A DNA stretch of 64,000 bases from Centrapalus pauciflorus (GCA_020465985.1 JAANYP010003844.1:186001-250000); one strand, 5' to 3'; shown: positions 11,648-24,315, counted from the stretch's first letter. A program made the numbers and translations. Notes: generated by a model from the sequence alone, not told the origin.

Positions 11648-12290
11648 AGTCTAAGTGATTCTGCATAGTGATTTTAGCAAGTATGTGTTAGATATGTTTA
11701 TATGTGCTTGACTGTTATTGATTGTGTGTTTGAACTTGATGTAACATATTACAAGAAGTTCAAGCATAAAGGTCAAAGATTAACTCAAGCATAAGTAAAA
11801 CATAAGTTTCATCACTTAAGTGTTTAAGTGTATAGGCTAGATTCGAATAGGTAAAGGAATGCATTCGAATCTGTGATAGATTCGAATGTATCCTTAGATT
11901 CGAATGGGCTAGATTCGAGAGTGTCTTGTGGACAGACTCGAATGGGCCTTGGGCCAGATTTGAGCTTGGCCCACAACAGACTCGAATCAGGGTCTATAAT
12001 TAGGGATAGACTCGAATCATTAAGTGACTTTTAGCAGAATTCGTGAGGAATTAAGCAAAAGGCGATCTCGAGTTTATCAGCTAGGTGAGTGCCGTTTCGG
12101 AGAGAATTAGTTCGTGTGTCGTTCGTTCAGCGTCTAATAGTCTCCGTGTTCCGTTGGTTGAGAGTTGTCCGTCTAACCGTCAACGAGGATTCCGCACTCG
12201 TTCACGGATCCGCGTCAAGATAGATCTTGCAGTCGTAGACCTTACAGAGATAAGATGAGGAGAAATCCTCATCGTAGTTTTTTTGAGCAA
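11621..12290 (+). mobile_element. 3' LTR of the SIRE-type element (right end approximate)
   Basis: Starts TGTTGGTACATCC. It contains a TTCGAA-motif array at 11838-12016 and a CG-rich stretch at 12085-12240. A second LTR of the same family starts at 63804 and shares its first 40-odd bases, which confirms the left boundary. No TG...CA partner is present to fix the right boundary; it could run to about 12400. Confidence 0.7.
12254..12273 (+). repeat. 8-bp hairpin with GAAA tetraloop
   Basis: GATGAGGA, GAAA, TCCTCATC: a perfect stem with a GNRA loop near the right end of the LTR, followed by TAGTTTTTTT. Confidence 0.6.
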
Positions 12291-12352
12291 GCAAACAATA
12301 AGGAAGCGTCATCGGTTAAAATAGCATCAACGGTCAAAGTATTTTAAAAATA

Positions 12353-12379
12353 ACAATGATAATGAGAAATTATCATTGT
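12353..12379. repeat. 10-bp inverted repeat
   Basis: ACAATGATAA and TTATCATTGT with loop TGAGAAA. A near copy, AACAATGAGAAA, follows at 12398. It may lie at or just past the LTR end. Confidence 0.5.
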
Positions 12380-12684
12380 CGTCTTTTAAGCGAGCATAAC
12401 AATGAGAAACCAACTTAAAATCGGTTAAATAAGAAGATACGAAGTTGAGGGGTGTAAATTGCAAATATTGAAAAGTGACAAATAAAAAGGGGAAAAGTCT
12501 TTCATTTTCACAATCCACTTTCTTTCTCTACTCTCTCATTTCTCTCTCTCTCTTCTCTCTAAAAAAATCCACGGTTTCTTTTCCAACTGAAAATCAAGAT
12601 CATTAAAAATCATTGAATTGAAGGCTAAAAGTTGGATTCAAGTGGCATTTAAGGAACTATTACTGCTGCAATCAACTAAACAAG

Positions 12685-13946
12685 GTAATACTAGCTCAAA
12701 TTTATGATTTTGGAGCTTGTGGGTTCGGTTTTAACAAGAACCGAATCATAGATTCTAGTTATGGATGTTGTTGCATGTTGGAGATTATTGTTGTTATGTT
12801 AAAATCGAGTAGTAGTGATATAGCATATATTTCATATTAAAATCGAGTAGTAGTGATATAGTATACCAAATTTCATCGACTAAGGATGAAAAATGGACAT
12901 AATGGATTATTTTAGTATATTGATGGTATGTTTTAAGTTAAAAGTGTACATTTAGGTTCATATCTGCTAGTTTAGATACAAAAACATGCAAAAATGGTCA
13001 AAAGTATATTCTTAAAAATGTTGGAAAATATATAAGTATGAACTCGGACCATATGAACACGATTCAGACCCTCCGAATTCGGACCCACTACCCAATTCGG
13101 ACCAATCCGAATTCGGGTCTCAACCGATTTGGGACCATATGTAATCTCAGATGGAAATTATCAAGAAAAATCACTAAGTAGTGATATGAACTTCGGATGC
13201 ACTGTTGATCCGAACTTCGGACCATGGTGTCATCCGAATTCGGATGAATAGTACAAACATAAATACTAAGGATGCACCTCGGACCATCCGGATTTCGGAT
13301 CATCCGAAATTCGGATGTGGTCCGAATTTAGTTCAAATTTCACTTAATTTTCAGAATTTAAGTTTTAAGCAATTACTGACATAAAATCACTATTACACTG
13401 ACTTGACAGATCATTGTGGTCTTATCAAACGCACATTGATTCAGAGGCAATTAACACTGTACAAACCACTGTGAGTAATAGATTATCATTCTAACATTTA
13501 TTGTCTTTGCATTCACGTTATAAATATTCAATGGCATGTTCACATTGTTCATATACATCAATTGGCACTCATGAATGTTTTGTTGTTATGATGCACACTC
13601 GTACTTGACATGTAACAAACATGTAGCCAGCGTACGTTTGAAAGTGCATCTATTTACATCATGCTTGCACTGCATGATCATTACTTCACAATCTGATGCG
13701 ACCTGGACAGGGGCTGACAGCAGGCCACTGTCGGGAACTGATCATCCCACTCGTCATCTTGGTCAGGTTCGGCACATCCCCGATCAGCATTTTGAACTGC
13801 TAACCCCATGCTTGCACTGCATGGTTTTCACATACTACGAGGCTTACACTGCCTATTTTCATTACAGCTTGTAAAGAAATATTTGTTGAATTATAATTTG
13901 TTATCACACTAAGCATTAACTTACTGTTGACTCTCAATATTTTCAG
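12685..13946 (+). other. predicted intron in gypsy-type LTR
   Basis: GT at 12685-12686 after CAAG; TTTTCAG ends at 13946. The downstream exon can encode GKGKGVAGPSS then TAA (13979-13981). A related peptide lies after an acceptor in the LTR at 29262-32798. Confidence 0.4.
13043..13330 (+). repeat. array of TCCGAATTCGGA palindromes
   Basis: Exact or near copies of the 12-bp palindrome (clear at 13072-13083), plus diverged forms with one substitution or insertion, at irregular spacing inside the apparent intron. Confidence 0.7.
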
Positions 13947-14648
13947 GCAAAGGTAAAGGTGTAGCTGGACCTTCTTCTTAAGCATTTCAATTCAATATCC
14001 CGGAGACTTTAGAAGCTATTGGTACACGGATTTTTGTAGCTTTGGGCTTGGATTTGATATTTTCAAAACAATTTATGATGTTGTAAATGTTAGACTTAAT
14101 CACTGTAGACAAGTACTTTTATTGCTTTAGTGTGGAACTGCTTAAATCTGAATTAAGCATCAATTTTAATTATCATGTTAATCATTGGGTTCTGTGTTGA
14201 TCCTGGTGATTTCAATTATACCATCAAAATATGAGGACATCACAATTGCTCACTTTGTTGTTGTCCACAAATCACAAATCACATACACACACACACTATT
14301 CTTTGATATTTAAGGTGTGTGTGTGTCTATATATATATATATATAAATATATAATTATGTGTGTGTATAAATTAAATATTGTTGTCGACAGACTCACAAT
14401 TTGTACACATATGTTTTTGATTTATTTTCACAATACAATACACACACACACCATGCATTTATACAAGATGGTGAAAATATGAGCAGACAACTTCCTTTTA
14501 AGGGTTTATTAGTATGAGTTTTCTTTTGTAATATGCATTTATAAATTAAAACACACACTTGAATGCACCCACACATTTAAATTAACTGAACTATTGTTGC
14601 TGGACATTTTTAATCACACATTATAAAATACACACTTACCATGAAGCT

Positions 14649-14650
<2 letters not shown>

Positions 14651-14740
<90 letters not shown>
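14651..14740. repeat. (TA)n microsatellite
   Basis: About 90 bases of TA. At the matching place in the right LTR copy (about 31562-31575) there are only about 14 bases, so the tract expanded in this copy or shrank in the other. Confidence 0.95.
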
Positions 14741-14742
<2 letters not shown>

Positions 14743-15068
14743 CTGCTGAATTATAGTTAGATGACAACACATTCATTTTGCTACTCACAGAACACATACA
14801 AATTCATTCACTTCATTACATGTATATATGTATGTGGGTGACTAAGAAGAAAAAGGAAATGAAAAAAGAGGTTGCTTGTTCTCTTTTGTTTGCACATACT
14901 GCACACACATACTAAATTAAAGAAAAGTTGAAAAGGAAAGAAAAGTAGAAAAGGTGCTGTAGGATTTTGTTGTTCCATACACACCTACACATACCATTTA
15001 TATGCTTAAAGGAAAAGACTTGCATTGTTTCTTTCTTTTTCTGTTTTACCTCTACGCACAACACGCAT

Positions 15069-15106
15069 ATACATACATACATACATACATACATACATAC
15101 ATACAT

Positions 15107-15180
<74 letters not shown>
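15069..15180. repeat. (CATA)n then (AT)n compound microsatellite
   Basis: A tetranucleotide CATA run to about 15107, then AT to 15180. The matching place in the other LTR copy (31901-32000) is instead (AC)n(AT)n(GT)n. Confidence 0.95.
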
Positions 15181-15188
<8 letters not shown>

Positions 15189-15769
15189 ATAGGTTATCTT
15201 TTCCTGTTTTCGTTTTTATATTAACAGCCCACAGCACACACACAAAAGGGAAAAGGGTGATGTTTGATTTGTTTTTGACAGCCCACAGATTCGATAAAAC
15301 AAACAGAAAAGGAAACAAATAGGACCTGTTGTTTCTGTTTTTAATTCACAGGTCACACACGTATCCGAGATTAGTAATTAAGACATCCGAGATTGACAGA
15401 GATTGCAGACTATATCCGAGATTTAGCAATTAAAAAAAAGCTGTTGAACTGAAACATATATCCGAGATTACTATTGTGATTTCGGTTCTAGTTAGCAAAA
15501 TATCTTCGATTAACCACATATTAATCACATGCATGCATTTAATTTCTGGTTTTTAACATTTTTTGATGATGAATTTGAACTTTTGAAGAAGATTGAAACA
15601 TATAAATTTCCTAGGAAACCGTGGATTTCCATCCCACATTCAAGGAACAAATTAAGAATAAAATTTACCTTGGAAATCTTGTAGCCTTTGACAATTGTTC
15701 TTGTTTATAACTCCTTAAGCTTGAATCTTGATTTAAAATTCCAGATTTTTGAAGTTCTTTGGATGAAGG

Positions 15770-16541
15770 TGTTGGAATTAGTGTCCAAGTCATAATTATT
15801 TGTAAACATATTGTTATCACGCTGGATCCTTTTTGGGTGCATGCAATGAATTGTAAAGAGAAGATGATTAACTTAAATATATAATGATAATTAGTTTGTT
15901 AATTTATTATGTTTAACAAATTAATTAGAAACTAAATAATTGATTATATTTGATTAATGGGTTAGTTTGTTAATTTATTAATAGGTAATAAATTAACCGA
16001 AAGCTAATAGAATTATTTGAGGAAGTACAGGGGCTAAACTGCAATTAGTTGATAGTCAACAGGACACCCCCTAAACCCTAATAGGGGGGCCGGCCACCAA
16101 TCCATCCCACATGGATTTGGGATCAAAAATATGTAGGTTTCTAAAACCTATAAATAGGCAGCCCCTGCCTACTTCATTCCTCGCTCATTCGATTCTAAGT
16201 TCTCTAACGATCACAAGGGATACCAGTTTTTGGGACTCTGAGATCTGAGCTTAGAAAAGTTATAATTATCTTTTCTTTTGTTCATTGGGTGTGAACAACT
16301 AGAGGCGATCTTGCTTTAGACGCTTGTTGCTCGATTCAGAGGCTGTTCGTGAAATCGTTCTTCATGGAGAAAATTGCGAATTTTCTCAAGGTTAGTTTTT
16401 CTTATTCATCTCTTTATTTTAATAATTAGTTGCTTAGCTTGTTTGGTTAGATCCTTAAGGTTTTATATTCTTGCATAGTTAGGTTATTTAATTTTCCGCA
16501 AAGTTTTAATTTAACCTAGCAAGGGTATAGGAAACCCAACA
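15770..16541 (+). mobile_element. 5' LTR of copia element
   Basis: Starts TGTTGGAATTAG, ends CCCAACA. GGCCGGCCACC lies at 16088-16098 and the TATA box TATAAATAGG at 16149-16158. The sequence repeats at 22989-26187. Confidence 0.95.
16149..16158 (+). promoter_or_regulatory. LTR TATA box
   Basis: TATAAATAGG, 51 bases after GGCCGGCCACC. The matching box in the 3' LTR is near 23368. Confidence 0.7.
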
Positions 16542-16542
16542 G

Positions 16543-16555
16543 TGGTATCAGAGAC
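16543..16555 (+). promoter_or_regulatory. primer binding site, tRNA-iMet type
   Basis: TGGTATCAGAGAC begins two bases after the LTR end. It is complementary to the 3' end of initiator tRNA-Met as in most copia elements, with A for the usual C near its end. Confidence 0.9.
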
Positions 16556-17386
16556 AGGTTAACCTAACGAGCTTTGCACTAATTTTGAGATGATAATCTT
16601 GTTCTTAAATTTCGAAATTTGTTTTGATTAATTTTCGTAATTCTGATTTAATTTTAATGGTGTTTTTAATTTTAAATTAAATTGTTTAAACTTAAAATTA
16701 ATTTTTAAATATTAAATAAATCCAAAAAATTAATTAAAAATTAATTTTTCGAAATTTTTGGAGTAAAATTTGTTTTTTGATAATTATTTAATTTTTAAAA
16801 TAGTTTTTAAATATTAAATTAATTGTCTAAAATTTTGAAAATTGTTTTTCATATTTATCTTCAAATTTTCGGATGTTTAAAAGGTTTTAAATGGATAAAT
16901 CTGAAATATTAAATAAATTATTATTTTATTAATTTAGGATTTTATTAATTTAATTAAGGGTTTGATTTTTGGGGTTTTAGATAAACATGCCTTAGAGATA
17001 AGCTTGATTTTTTAGGTTTATCCTAAATCCTATTTATCTAGAAATTACCTTAATTTAAATTAAGTGTTTATCCTAAAGGTTTTAGAATATCATAATTTAT
17101 TAGGATAAACTTGTATTATCCTAGGTTTAAATTTTGAGGATTTATATGGTTATATATATAGGTTTCGGATTTAATATATATATATTTAATAATTAAATGT
17201 TTCTTATTTTATTTAAATATAGAAACCGAAATATATATATAAAAAAATAAATATTAATTTAAACCCTAATATTTTAAATTGTTTAAAATATACCCTGAAT
17301 TTTAAAATGTTTAAAATAGACCCTTAATTTTAAAAGATTAAAATTAAACCCCTAAGATTTAAAAGAAATTTATATATGTATTATTG

Positions 17387-17475
<89 letters not shown>

Positions 17476-18124
17476 TAAATCTAATTACATCGTCAGTCAA
17501 TTGATAAATCGGCTCACCCATAGTGAACAAACTATAAACGAGGTATAAGGCGGGTCGCTCTGCTTCCCTAAAAGAGTAGGTTTTTAACAGCTTCGCGCTG
17601 ACCTACCTCCTCCGCTTCGCTGTGCGTTCAATGGAGCTACCAAGGACTTTTGATAGGATGGTGTCCAGATTAAAAGTATAATCTAAAGTACTAAAACAAA
17701 AAATCCCGTTTTAGATATATCAAAAGTGAATTAATATGCAAATCCATGAAAAATGCACATCTCCTATATGCACTGTTAGTGGAGCGTGTGTATTGACCGG
17801 CACACTAATGAGAGACATATTAGGAGGTGATGTAGGACTCGCGATTCCCGGACTGATCCGTGCCGGGTCTTACGCAGTTTTGCATGGTTAGATTCACCAT
17901 CTTGTCCGTGATCCTCGGCAACCCAGTCACGGATATTAGTTGAGCATAACCGAGATTAACATGCCATTGATAAGATTCAATGAATCTCAAAAGATCTTGG
18001 AATTTCATAGAGATTGAAATCGACAAGAGTTTGTCCACCTAAAATAAATTCGTGGCGTAACGGCGACCCTTTTGGGTAAATTGTTTAAGGAATACTTCAT
18101 ACTAACTAAAACTTTATCTCACAG
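16556..18124 (+). other. long untranslated leader of copia element
   Basis: About 1.6 kb, very AT-rich to 17480, with a (TA)n run at 17393-17470, and then of mixed composition. It ends CTAAC...TTATCTCACAG directly before the gag ATG, an acceptor-like site. I see no convincing ORF. Confidence 0.7.
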
Positions 18125-19201
18125 ATGTCTACTTCTACTGGTACTCCCACTCCTACTCCCCACCACGCATCCAACTTCTCACTCCTTTCCGTTCTGGGTA
18201 GGGAAAAACTATCCGGTCCGAACTATGTGGACTGGATGAGAAACCTCAGGTTTACGCTGAGGTACGAGAACAAGGAGTATGTTCTCGATGAACAAATTCC
18301 CACACTGAATGAGAATCCCACCCAGGAGGAAATGGACGCACACCAGAAACATTACGATGATGCAAACAAAGTGTCCTGCATCATGGCGTCATCCATGGTT
18401 CCTGAGCTTGCTAAAGCCTTCGAGAATACATGGGCCTTTGAGATGAATCAGCAGCTGCGAGAGATGTTTGAGGCTAAGGCGAGCAAAGAGCGCCTTGATG
18501 TGGTAAGATCCCTCATGGCCTGCAAACCAAAACCTGGAACATCTATCTGCACTTTCGTCCTTGAGATGAAGGGGTACTTCGACCGGCTAAAGGCTCTCAA
18601 TATGGTGTTTGACTCTGAGTTCTCCACCAATATCATTCTTTCTGGACTGCCCACCATCTATAATCAGTTCGTACTCTCCTATCAGATGAACATGAATCAG
18701 AAGGAGACGTCAATTATGGAACTGCATAATCTGCTCCGAACCGCTGAACAGGGCATCAAGAAAGATGAGACCCATGTGGCCCCTGTGCTTACTGTCGGTA
18801 AGGCCTCAAAGAAACGGAAGTCATCCTGGAAGGTCCCAAAAGGAAAGTCCAAGAAAGGGTCTCAAGGGAGAACAGATTCCGGTATTGTGCCTACTAAAGA
18901 TGCGAAGGAAGCAGTATGCTTTTACTGCAATGGCAAGGGGCACTGGAAGCGAAGCTGCCCATCATATCTGAGGGAGCTTAAAGACGGCAAAGTCGAAAAG
19001 GCCAGCACCTCAATTATGTTCATGATCGAACTCCATAACACTTCTATCTCTAATCCATGGGTTCTTGATACAGGATGTGGTACTCACATTTGCTCTGTAT
19101 TGCAGGGACTAAGGGAAAGTAGAAGCTTGAAGCATGGGGAGCTGAACCTAATCATGGGGAATCGAAAGATCACGCCTGTGAAGAAAGTCGGAAGGTTCTA
19201 G
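18125..19201 (+). pseudogene. gag: copia gag and start of protease, stopped by TAG
   Basis: Starts MSTSTGTPTPTPHH immediately after CACAG, the natural start. A copia UBN2-type gag fills residues about 20-240. A basic Lys-rich linker precedes an intact zinc knuckle at 18917-18958 (CFYCNGKGHWKRSC). The same frame then runs into protease with the active site DTG at 19067-19075 (WVLDTGCGTHIC). The TAG at 19199-19201 is an in-frame nonsense change, because homologous sequence continues in the same frame. The knuckle sequence and the Gag-Pol fusion in one frame fit a non-SIRE copia lineage. I do not assign it to a named lineage. Confidence 0.88.
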
Positions 19202-22125
19202 CTCGTGCTTAGATCAGGATTAGAGATTAGCTTAAATAATTGCTGTTATTCACCCGATATGAATCGGAACATCATTTCTTTGTTTGCCTTGTATAAGGAT
19301 GGATACAATTTCAGCTTTGATAATAATAATGGAAGTATTTTGGTTTATTTGAATGATGTTTTTATATTCAAAGCTTGTCCTTATAATGGCATATATGAAA
19401 CTGTTGAGTGTGATAACAACCTATTATTTAATATTGATTCTAACGAAATTGATAAGTCCAAATTGTGGCACTGTCGCCTTGGGCACATTAACAAGAAACG
19501 CATGACCCAACTCCAAAAGGATGGAGTGTTGGAATCATTCAACCTAAAATCGGATGATGTATGCGAATCCTGTTTACTGGGGAAGATGACAAAATCACCA
19601 TTCACAGGAACGTGTGAAATAGGTGAAGGACTATTGGATTTGGTACACACAGATGTATGTGGGCCATTCCGATGTGCTAAAAAAGGGGAAAATCGATACT
19701 ATGTCACCTTTACAGATGACTATAGTAGATTTGGATATGTTTATTAAATTAAACATAAGTCCGACACTTTTGAGACATTCAAAAGATATCAAAGTGAAGT
19801 AGAGAATCAACTGGGCAGAAAGATAAAGGTTCTCCGCTCCGACAGGGGAGGAGAGTACCTTAGTATCGAGTTTTTCGATCATCTTAGAAGCTGTCGAATA
19901 GTTTCCCAGTTAACACCTCCTAGAACACCAAAACTCAACGGAGTTGCGGAGAGGAGAAACAGGACCTTGTTAGACATGGTCCGATCTATGATGAGTCTAG
20001 CAACACTTCCAGTAAGTTTCTAGGGTTATGCATTAGAAACTGCGGCACATATTCTAAATCTAGTACCCACCAAGAAAGTTTCAAAGACACCTTACGAGAT
20101 GTGGAAGGGAAAGCGTCCTTGCCTTAGTCACATCAAGATCTGGGGTTGTGAAGTCTTCGTTGGACGAGAGACCTCTGACAAACTAAGTCAAAGATCTGAA
20201 AAGTGTATATTCGTCGGTTACCCACAAGAGTCATTTGGATATCTAATTTACAAACCACGTGAAAACGTACTGTTTGTATCTCGAAGAGGAGTGTTCCTCG
20301 AGAAGGAGATAATATCTAAAGAGGACAGTGGGAGTAAGATCGATCTTGATGAGATTTAAGATACTACCGATGAAGAACCAACTGCAAACACTGACCATCA
20401 ACATGAGGCTGAGATGCCTGTTGAACCCAATGACATATCCTTACCTTTGCGCAGATCTGGTAGAGTTAGCAATCCTCCTGAGTTCTACTTTGGTTTCCAT
20501 ATTGAACAGGATGATATGATTAGTGATAGTACACTAGTCGACTTAGATGAACCAGCTAACTACCGGGAAGCGGCGGCAGGCCCTGAGGCAGCCAAATGGA
20601 AGGAAGCTATGGATAACGAGATTGAATCCATGTATGGCAACCAAGTTTGGAACTTGGTTGATCCCACACCCGGTCTAAAGACGGTGGGTTGTAAGTGGAT
20701 ATTCAAGAAGAAAACGGATATGAACGGGAAGGTACACACTTACAAAGCTAGGCTGGTGGCAAAGGGCTATACTCAAACCTACGGGATTGACTATGAGGAA
20801 ACCTTTTCACCGGTAGCTAAGATTAAATCCATAAGGATAGTTCTGGCCAGCTGCGTTTCATGACTATGAAATCTGGCAGATGGATGTCAAAACCTCTTTC
20901 CTTAACGGGAAATTGACAGAGGATGTGTTTATGACACAACCTGAAGGTTTTGTAGACACCAAGTATCCTAAGAAAGTGTGTAAGCTTCAGAAGTCCATTT
21001 ATGGACTTAAGCAAGCTTCTCGAAGCTGGAATCTTTGCTTTCATGAGAAAATCACAGAGTTTGGATTTTCTAGAAGCGAAGATGAGTCCTACATATATGT
21101 CAAAGTCAGTGGGAGCAATGTAGTCTTCCTGGTATTATATGTCGATGACATATTACTTATAGGAAACGACATCCCAACATTACAGAGTGTAAAAGATTGG
21201 TTGGGAAGATGTTTCGCTATGAAGGATCTAGGAGACGCAACTTTTATTCTAGGTATAAAGATTTATAGAGATAGAATGAGACGTCTACTGGACTAAGCCA
21301 GGATATGTACTTGGACAAAATACTGAAAAGGTTCAGTATGGAGAAGTCTAAGAAGGGGAACCTTCCCTTTGCTCATGGCATAAAGATTAGTAATCATGCC
21401 CGAAGACACAGGAGGAACGAGACAGAATGAGTCGAGTTCCATATGCTTCGGCCATAGGATCTATAATGTATGCCATGACATGTACGAGGCCTGATGTCTC
21501 ATTTGCTTTAAGCATGGTGAGTTGACATCAGCAAGACCCTGGTGAAGGTCATTCGACGGCGGTCAAGAATATTCTTAAGTATTTAAGAAATACTAAAGAC
21601 AGGTTCTTGGTTTACGGTGGACAGGATGAACTCAAAGTAGCCGGTTATTGCGATGCGAGTTTCCAAACGGATAGAGATGACTGTCGGTCACAATCTGGTT
21701 GGGTGTTATTATTGAACGGGGGAGCCATGATGTGGAAGAGTTCGAAGCAGGAAACCGTGGCAGACTCTACCTGCGAGTCAGAATATATTGCGGCCTCAGA
21801 AGCCTCAAAGGAAGCCATCTGGTTGAAGAATTTCATTGGAGATCTTGGAGTTGTCCCAACGGTTCAAGACCCCATCGAAATATTCTGCGACAACGAAAGT
21901 GTTGTTTCGTTGACTAAAGATCCCAAGGATCATGGAAAGTCCAAGCATATTGATCGGAAGTACCGCTTTGTTCGTAGCAAGGTTGAAGAAAGACATGTGA
22001 TTGTGAAAAGAGTGCGATCAGAGGAGAATCCAGCTGATCTGTTCACAAAGCCACTTTCTCAACCGAAACACTGTAGTCATGCTGTTAGCATAGGATTACA
22101 AGATAATGTAAAGTTTAGTAGTTAG
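19202..22125 (+). pseudogene. pol: copia protease end, integrase, RT, RNase H with many stops
   Basis: It keeps the gag frame to 20863. The integrase zinc region (LWHCRLGHINKKRM, then CESCLLGKM) is at 19466-19590. The DDE core lies in VHTDVCGPF, LRSDRGGEY and NGVAERRNRT. RT begins near 20590 (KWIFKKKTDMNGK, VDVKTSFLNG-like) with YVDD at about 21139. RNase H spans about 21610-22060 (CDASFQTDRDD; ADSTCESEYIAA). In-frame stops occur at 19745-19747, near 20021 (TAG just after ...VSF) and at 20357-20359. Frameshifts fall near 20845 and 21285 and again before 21607. The last part, 21607-22125, is open. The copy cannot encode its own proteins. Confidence 0.9.
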
Positions 22126-22988
22126 TTTTGAATTTGAAACATTGTAAGAATGATTTGAAATTGTAATGGATTTGGTGATTAAATAATGGAGATTTATTTA
22201 TTTGCAAAGTGCTGCCATCTTCTATTAATTTATCGTTGTGTTTCCTTTTGCATGGTTAGAACCAACTCCCAGAGTAATTAATTTTATTCAAATACCTCAG
22301 TCGTTCGTACTATCGGGAGTTAGCATTGAATAAAGACTGTCATGGAATGTTAGTAGACTGTCAAGAGTTTGACATAGCATGGAGATCGCTGCAACATTCA
22401 TGGGTACTTAATGGAGATTTAAGTATAGGGCACTCGCACTTGGAAAGATACTTCATGGATCAAATCATAAGTATTTCCAAGATGATAATATCCTCTATTC
22501 TTCAGACGGAGATACATTGAAGTTGCGGTTTTCTAGTCCGTCGTACCTTAGTGCATTCAAACGTTGTGCGTAACTGCCAGTTATAACGGATGTATCTAGT
22601 TACGATGTTATTAGTTAGCTAGCGCTGTGTATGCGAAGTTTATTCGTTCCTTTTGCCTATATGGAAAAGCGATATCTATGGGCCCTTTGATGATTAAACG
22701 TTGACTCTAGAGTGTCGGGCCTGACCGAGACAAAATTGAAGTGTTCAATTAATAAGTCTCATATAGTCATATTAATCGGAAATCAGAAACATAATTTTGA
22801 AACCAAAGATTGATTATAATCCATGTCTTAGTTTCATACGATATCAGAGAACGAAGGAATAGTTGATCCCTTATCTAAAGGATTAGCTCTGATATGATTC
22901 AGAGTTCGGCAGCTGTATCGAGTAGCTAGGAAGGCTGGTAATAGAATGTGTTTAGACAAATAGTTGCCAACTTGTCCAAGTGGGAGAC
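22126..22988 (+). other. 3' untranslated region of copia element with PPT
   Basis: About 860 bases without a significant ORF. AAGTGGGAGAC (22978-22988) directly abuts the LTR and is the polypurine tract. Confidence 0.8.
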
Positions 22989-23958
22989 TGTTAGAATTAG
23001 TATCCAAGTCACAATTATTTGTAAACATATTGTTATCAGGCTGGATCCTTTTTGGGTGCATGCAATGAATTGTAAAGAGAAGATGATTAACTTAAATATA
23101 TAATGATAATTAGTTTGTTAATTTATTATGTTTAACAAATTAAAAAGAAACTAAATAATTGATTATATTTGATTAATGGGTTAGTTTGTTAATTTATTAA
23201 TAGTTAATAAATTAACCGGAAGCTAATAGAATTAATTGAGGAAGTACAGGGGCTAAACTGCAATTAGTTGATAGTCAACAGGGACCCCCTATACCCTAAT
23301 AGGGGGGCCGGCCACCAATCCATCCCACATGGATTTGGGATAAAAAATTTGTAGGTTTCTAAAACCTATAAATAGGCAGCCCCTGCCTGCTTCATTCCTC
23401 GCTCATTCGATTCTAAGTTCTCTAACGATCACAAGGGATACCAGTTTTTTGGACTCTGAGATCTGAGCTTAGAAAAGTTATAATTATCTTTTCTTTTGTT
23501 CATTGGGTGTGAACAACTAGAGGCGATCTTGCTTTAGACGCTTGTTGTAACATCCGGCATTGAACCAGGTTAGCAACAACGACCTAATTAGCATTTAATA
23601 GTCAAATTATAGCCTAATCAATAGTCATTAGAACTTAATCAAATGATTAACAAGGCTTATTAGAAGACTCAACTCAATTAGAATCAAATTCATCGGTGCG
23701 ATGAATCGGGAAATCAATTAATCCGATCAATTTACGATATGAGGGATTAATTCAACTAAGTACGAAATTAAATTATGATTAGTAACACTAATCATACACT
23801 AATACAATTACTTAACCTTAATTATGCAAGACTAAAACAATTCATTAAAACAATGCATTCAAAAAGTATTTTTGAATTTACAAGAAAAGGAAAATACAAG
23901 AATACATTTTAAATACATTTATAAAAAAAAAAAATTTTGAAAATACCCCATATTTATG

Positions 23959-23983
23959 ACCATGTGGCCGGCCACCACATGGT
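23959..23983. repeat. 9-bp inverted repeat around GGCCGGCC
   Basis: ACCATGTGG and CCACATGGT with the 7-base loop CCGGCCA. The centre contains GGCCGGCCACC, also found in the copia LTR promoter. Confidence 0.75.
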
Positions 23984-24111
23984 ACAACCACCACCTTGAC
24001 TTTCATTTCTTTATTACATATCCCATACACCATCTACATCAAGTGTCTCCATCTTTGGAGATCTTCACTCAACCTCCAAAATTCACCATCATTGCAAGAG
24101 TTATTTTCATC

Positions 24112-24120
24112 TATAAATAA
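24112..24120 (+). promoter_or_regulatory. TATA box of solo LTR
   Basis: TATAAATAA; the family copy at 59434 has TATAAATAG in the same context (CATCTATAAATA). Confidence 0.65.
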
Positions 24121-24315
24121 GACCACTTTTCACTCTTCATTTCCACAACATCAAAACATAAATCTCTCTTCTCTCCTCTCATGAAATCCGGCCTCCATGA
24201 GGCTCAAGAACACCAAAATTCCAACCTTGTGTTCTTGCAATATATCAAGCATTTTTGGTGCAACAAAATTCAAGATTTCAACTTCTACTAGTTTGCATCT
24301 TTCTAATACTTAAAA

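Larger units (their letters stand above)
1..12290 (+). mobile_element. SIRE-type Ty1/copia retrotransposon, 5' LTR outside window
   Basis: Order seen: leader, gag with two CCHC knuckles, protease, integrase, RT and RNase H (copia order), assembly gap, noncoding block, third ORF, purine tract, and an LTR beginning TGTTGG at 11621. The extra ORF after pol is what defines SIRE-like copia elements. The 5' LTR and primer site lie left of base 1, so no target duplication can be tested. All three genes carry stops or frameshifts, so this copy is dead. The right end is approximate because the partner LTR is not in the window. Confidence 0.88.
12490..14235 (+). mobile_element. gypsy-type LTR-like block, boundaries not found
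   Basis: Structure matches the gypsy LTRs elsewhere in the window. A CT-rich leader (12520-12570) precedes a short exon ending CAACTAAACAAG at 12684, an intron-like stretch with donor GTAATACTAGCTC, and an acceptor TTTTCAG at 13946. The solo LTR at 24316 has nearly the same donor context (GTAAATACTAGCTC). A 25-bp direct repeat (AAAATCGAGTAGTAGTGATA core) occurs at 12799 and 12838. Neither TG...CA ends nor target duplications are clear, so this may be a truncated LTR. The alternative is the 5' end of a host gene, but no ORF follows. Confidence 0.45.
14243..15769 (-). mobile_element. left part of 3' LTR of minus-strand gypsy element A
   Basis: From the words ATTGCTCACTTTG onward this matches 31181-32480 with only small differences, apart from microsatellite length and a block at about 15555-15655 that is missing from the right copy. 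The match resumes at 26188 after a copia insertion. It contains the repeated word ATCCGAGATT. The part corresponding to 29262-31180 is missing, so the LTR is truncated at about 14243. Confidence 0.75.

Noticed and set aside
12520..12700. 5' end of a host gene (CT-rich leader, exon and GT donor)
   Set aside because: No coding exon follows in the next kilobases, and the layout matches gypsy LTR leaders in this window.
13575..13874. 99-codon plus-strand ORF
   Set aside because: It lies inside the LTR-like intron and has repeat-like, low-information content.
15002..15322. ORFs with long Tyr-Ile runs on both strands
   Set aside because: They are translations of CATA/AT microsatellites.
17820..18038. 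Minus-strand 72-codon ORF in the copia leader
   Set aside because: No known motif, opposite to the element, in untranslated sequence.
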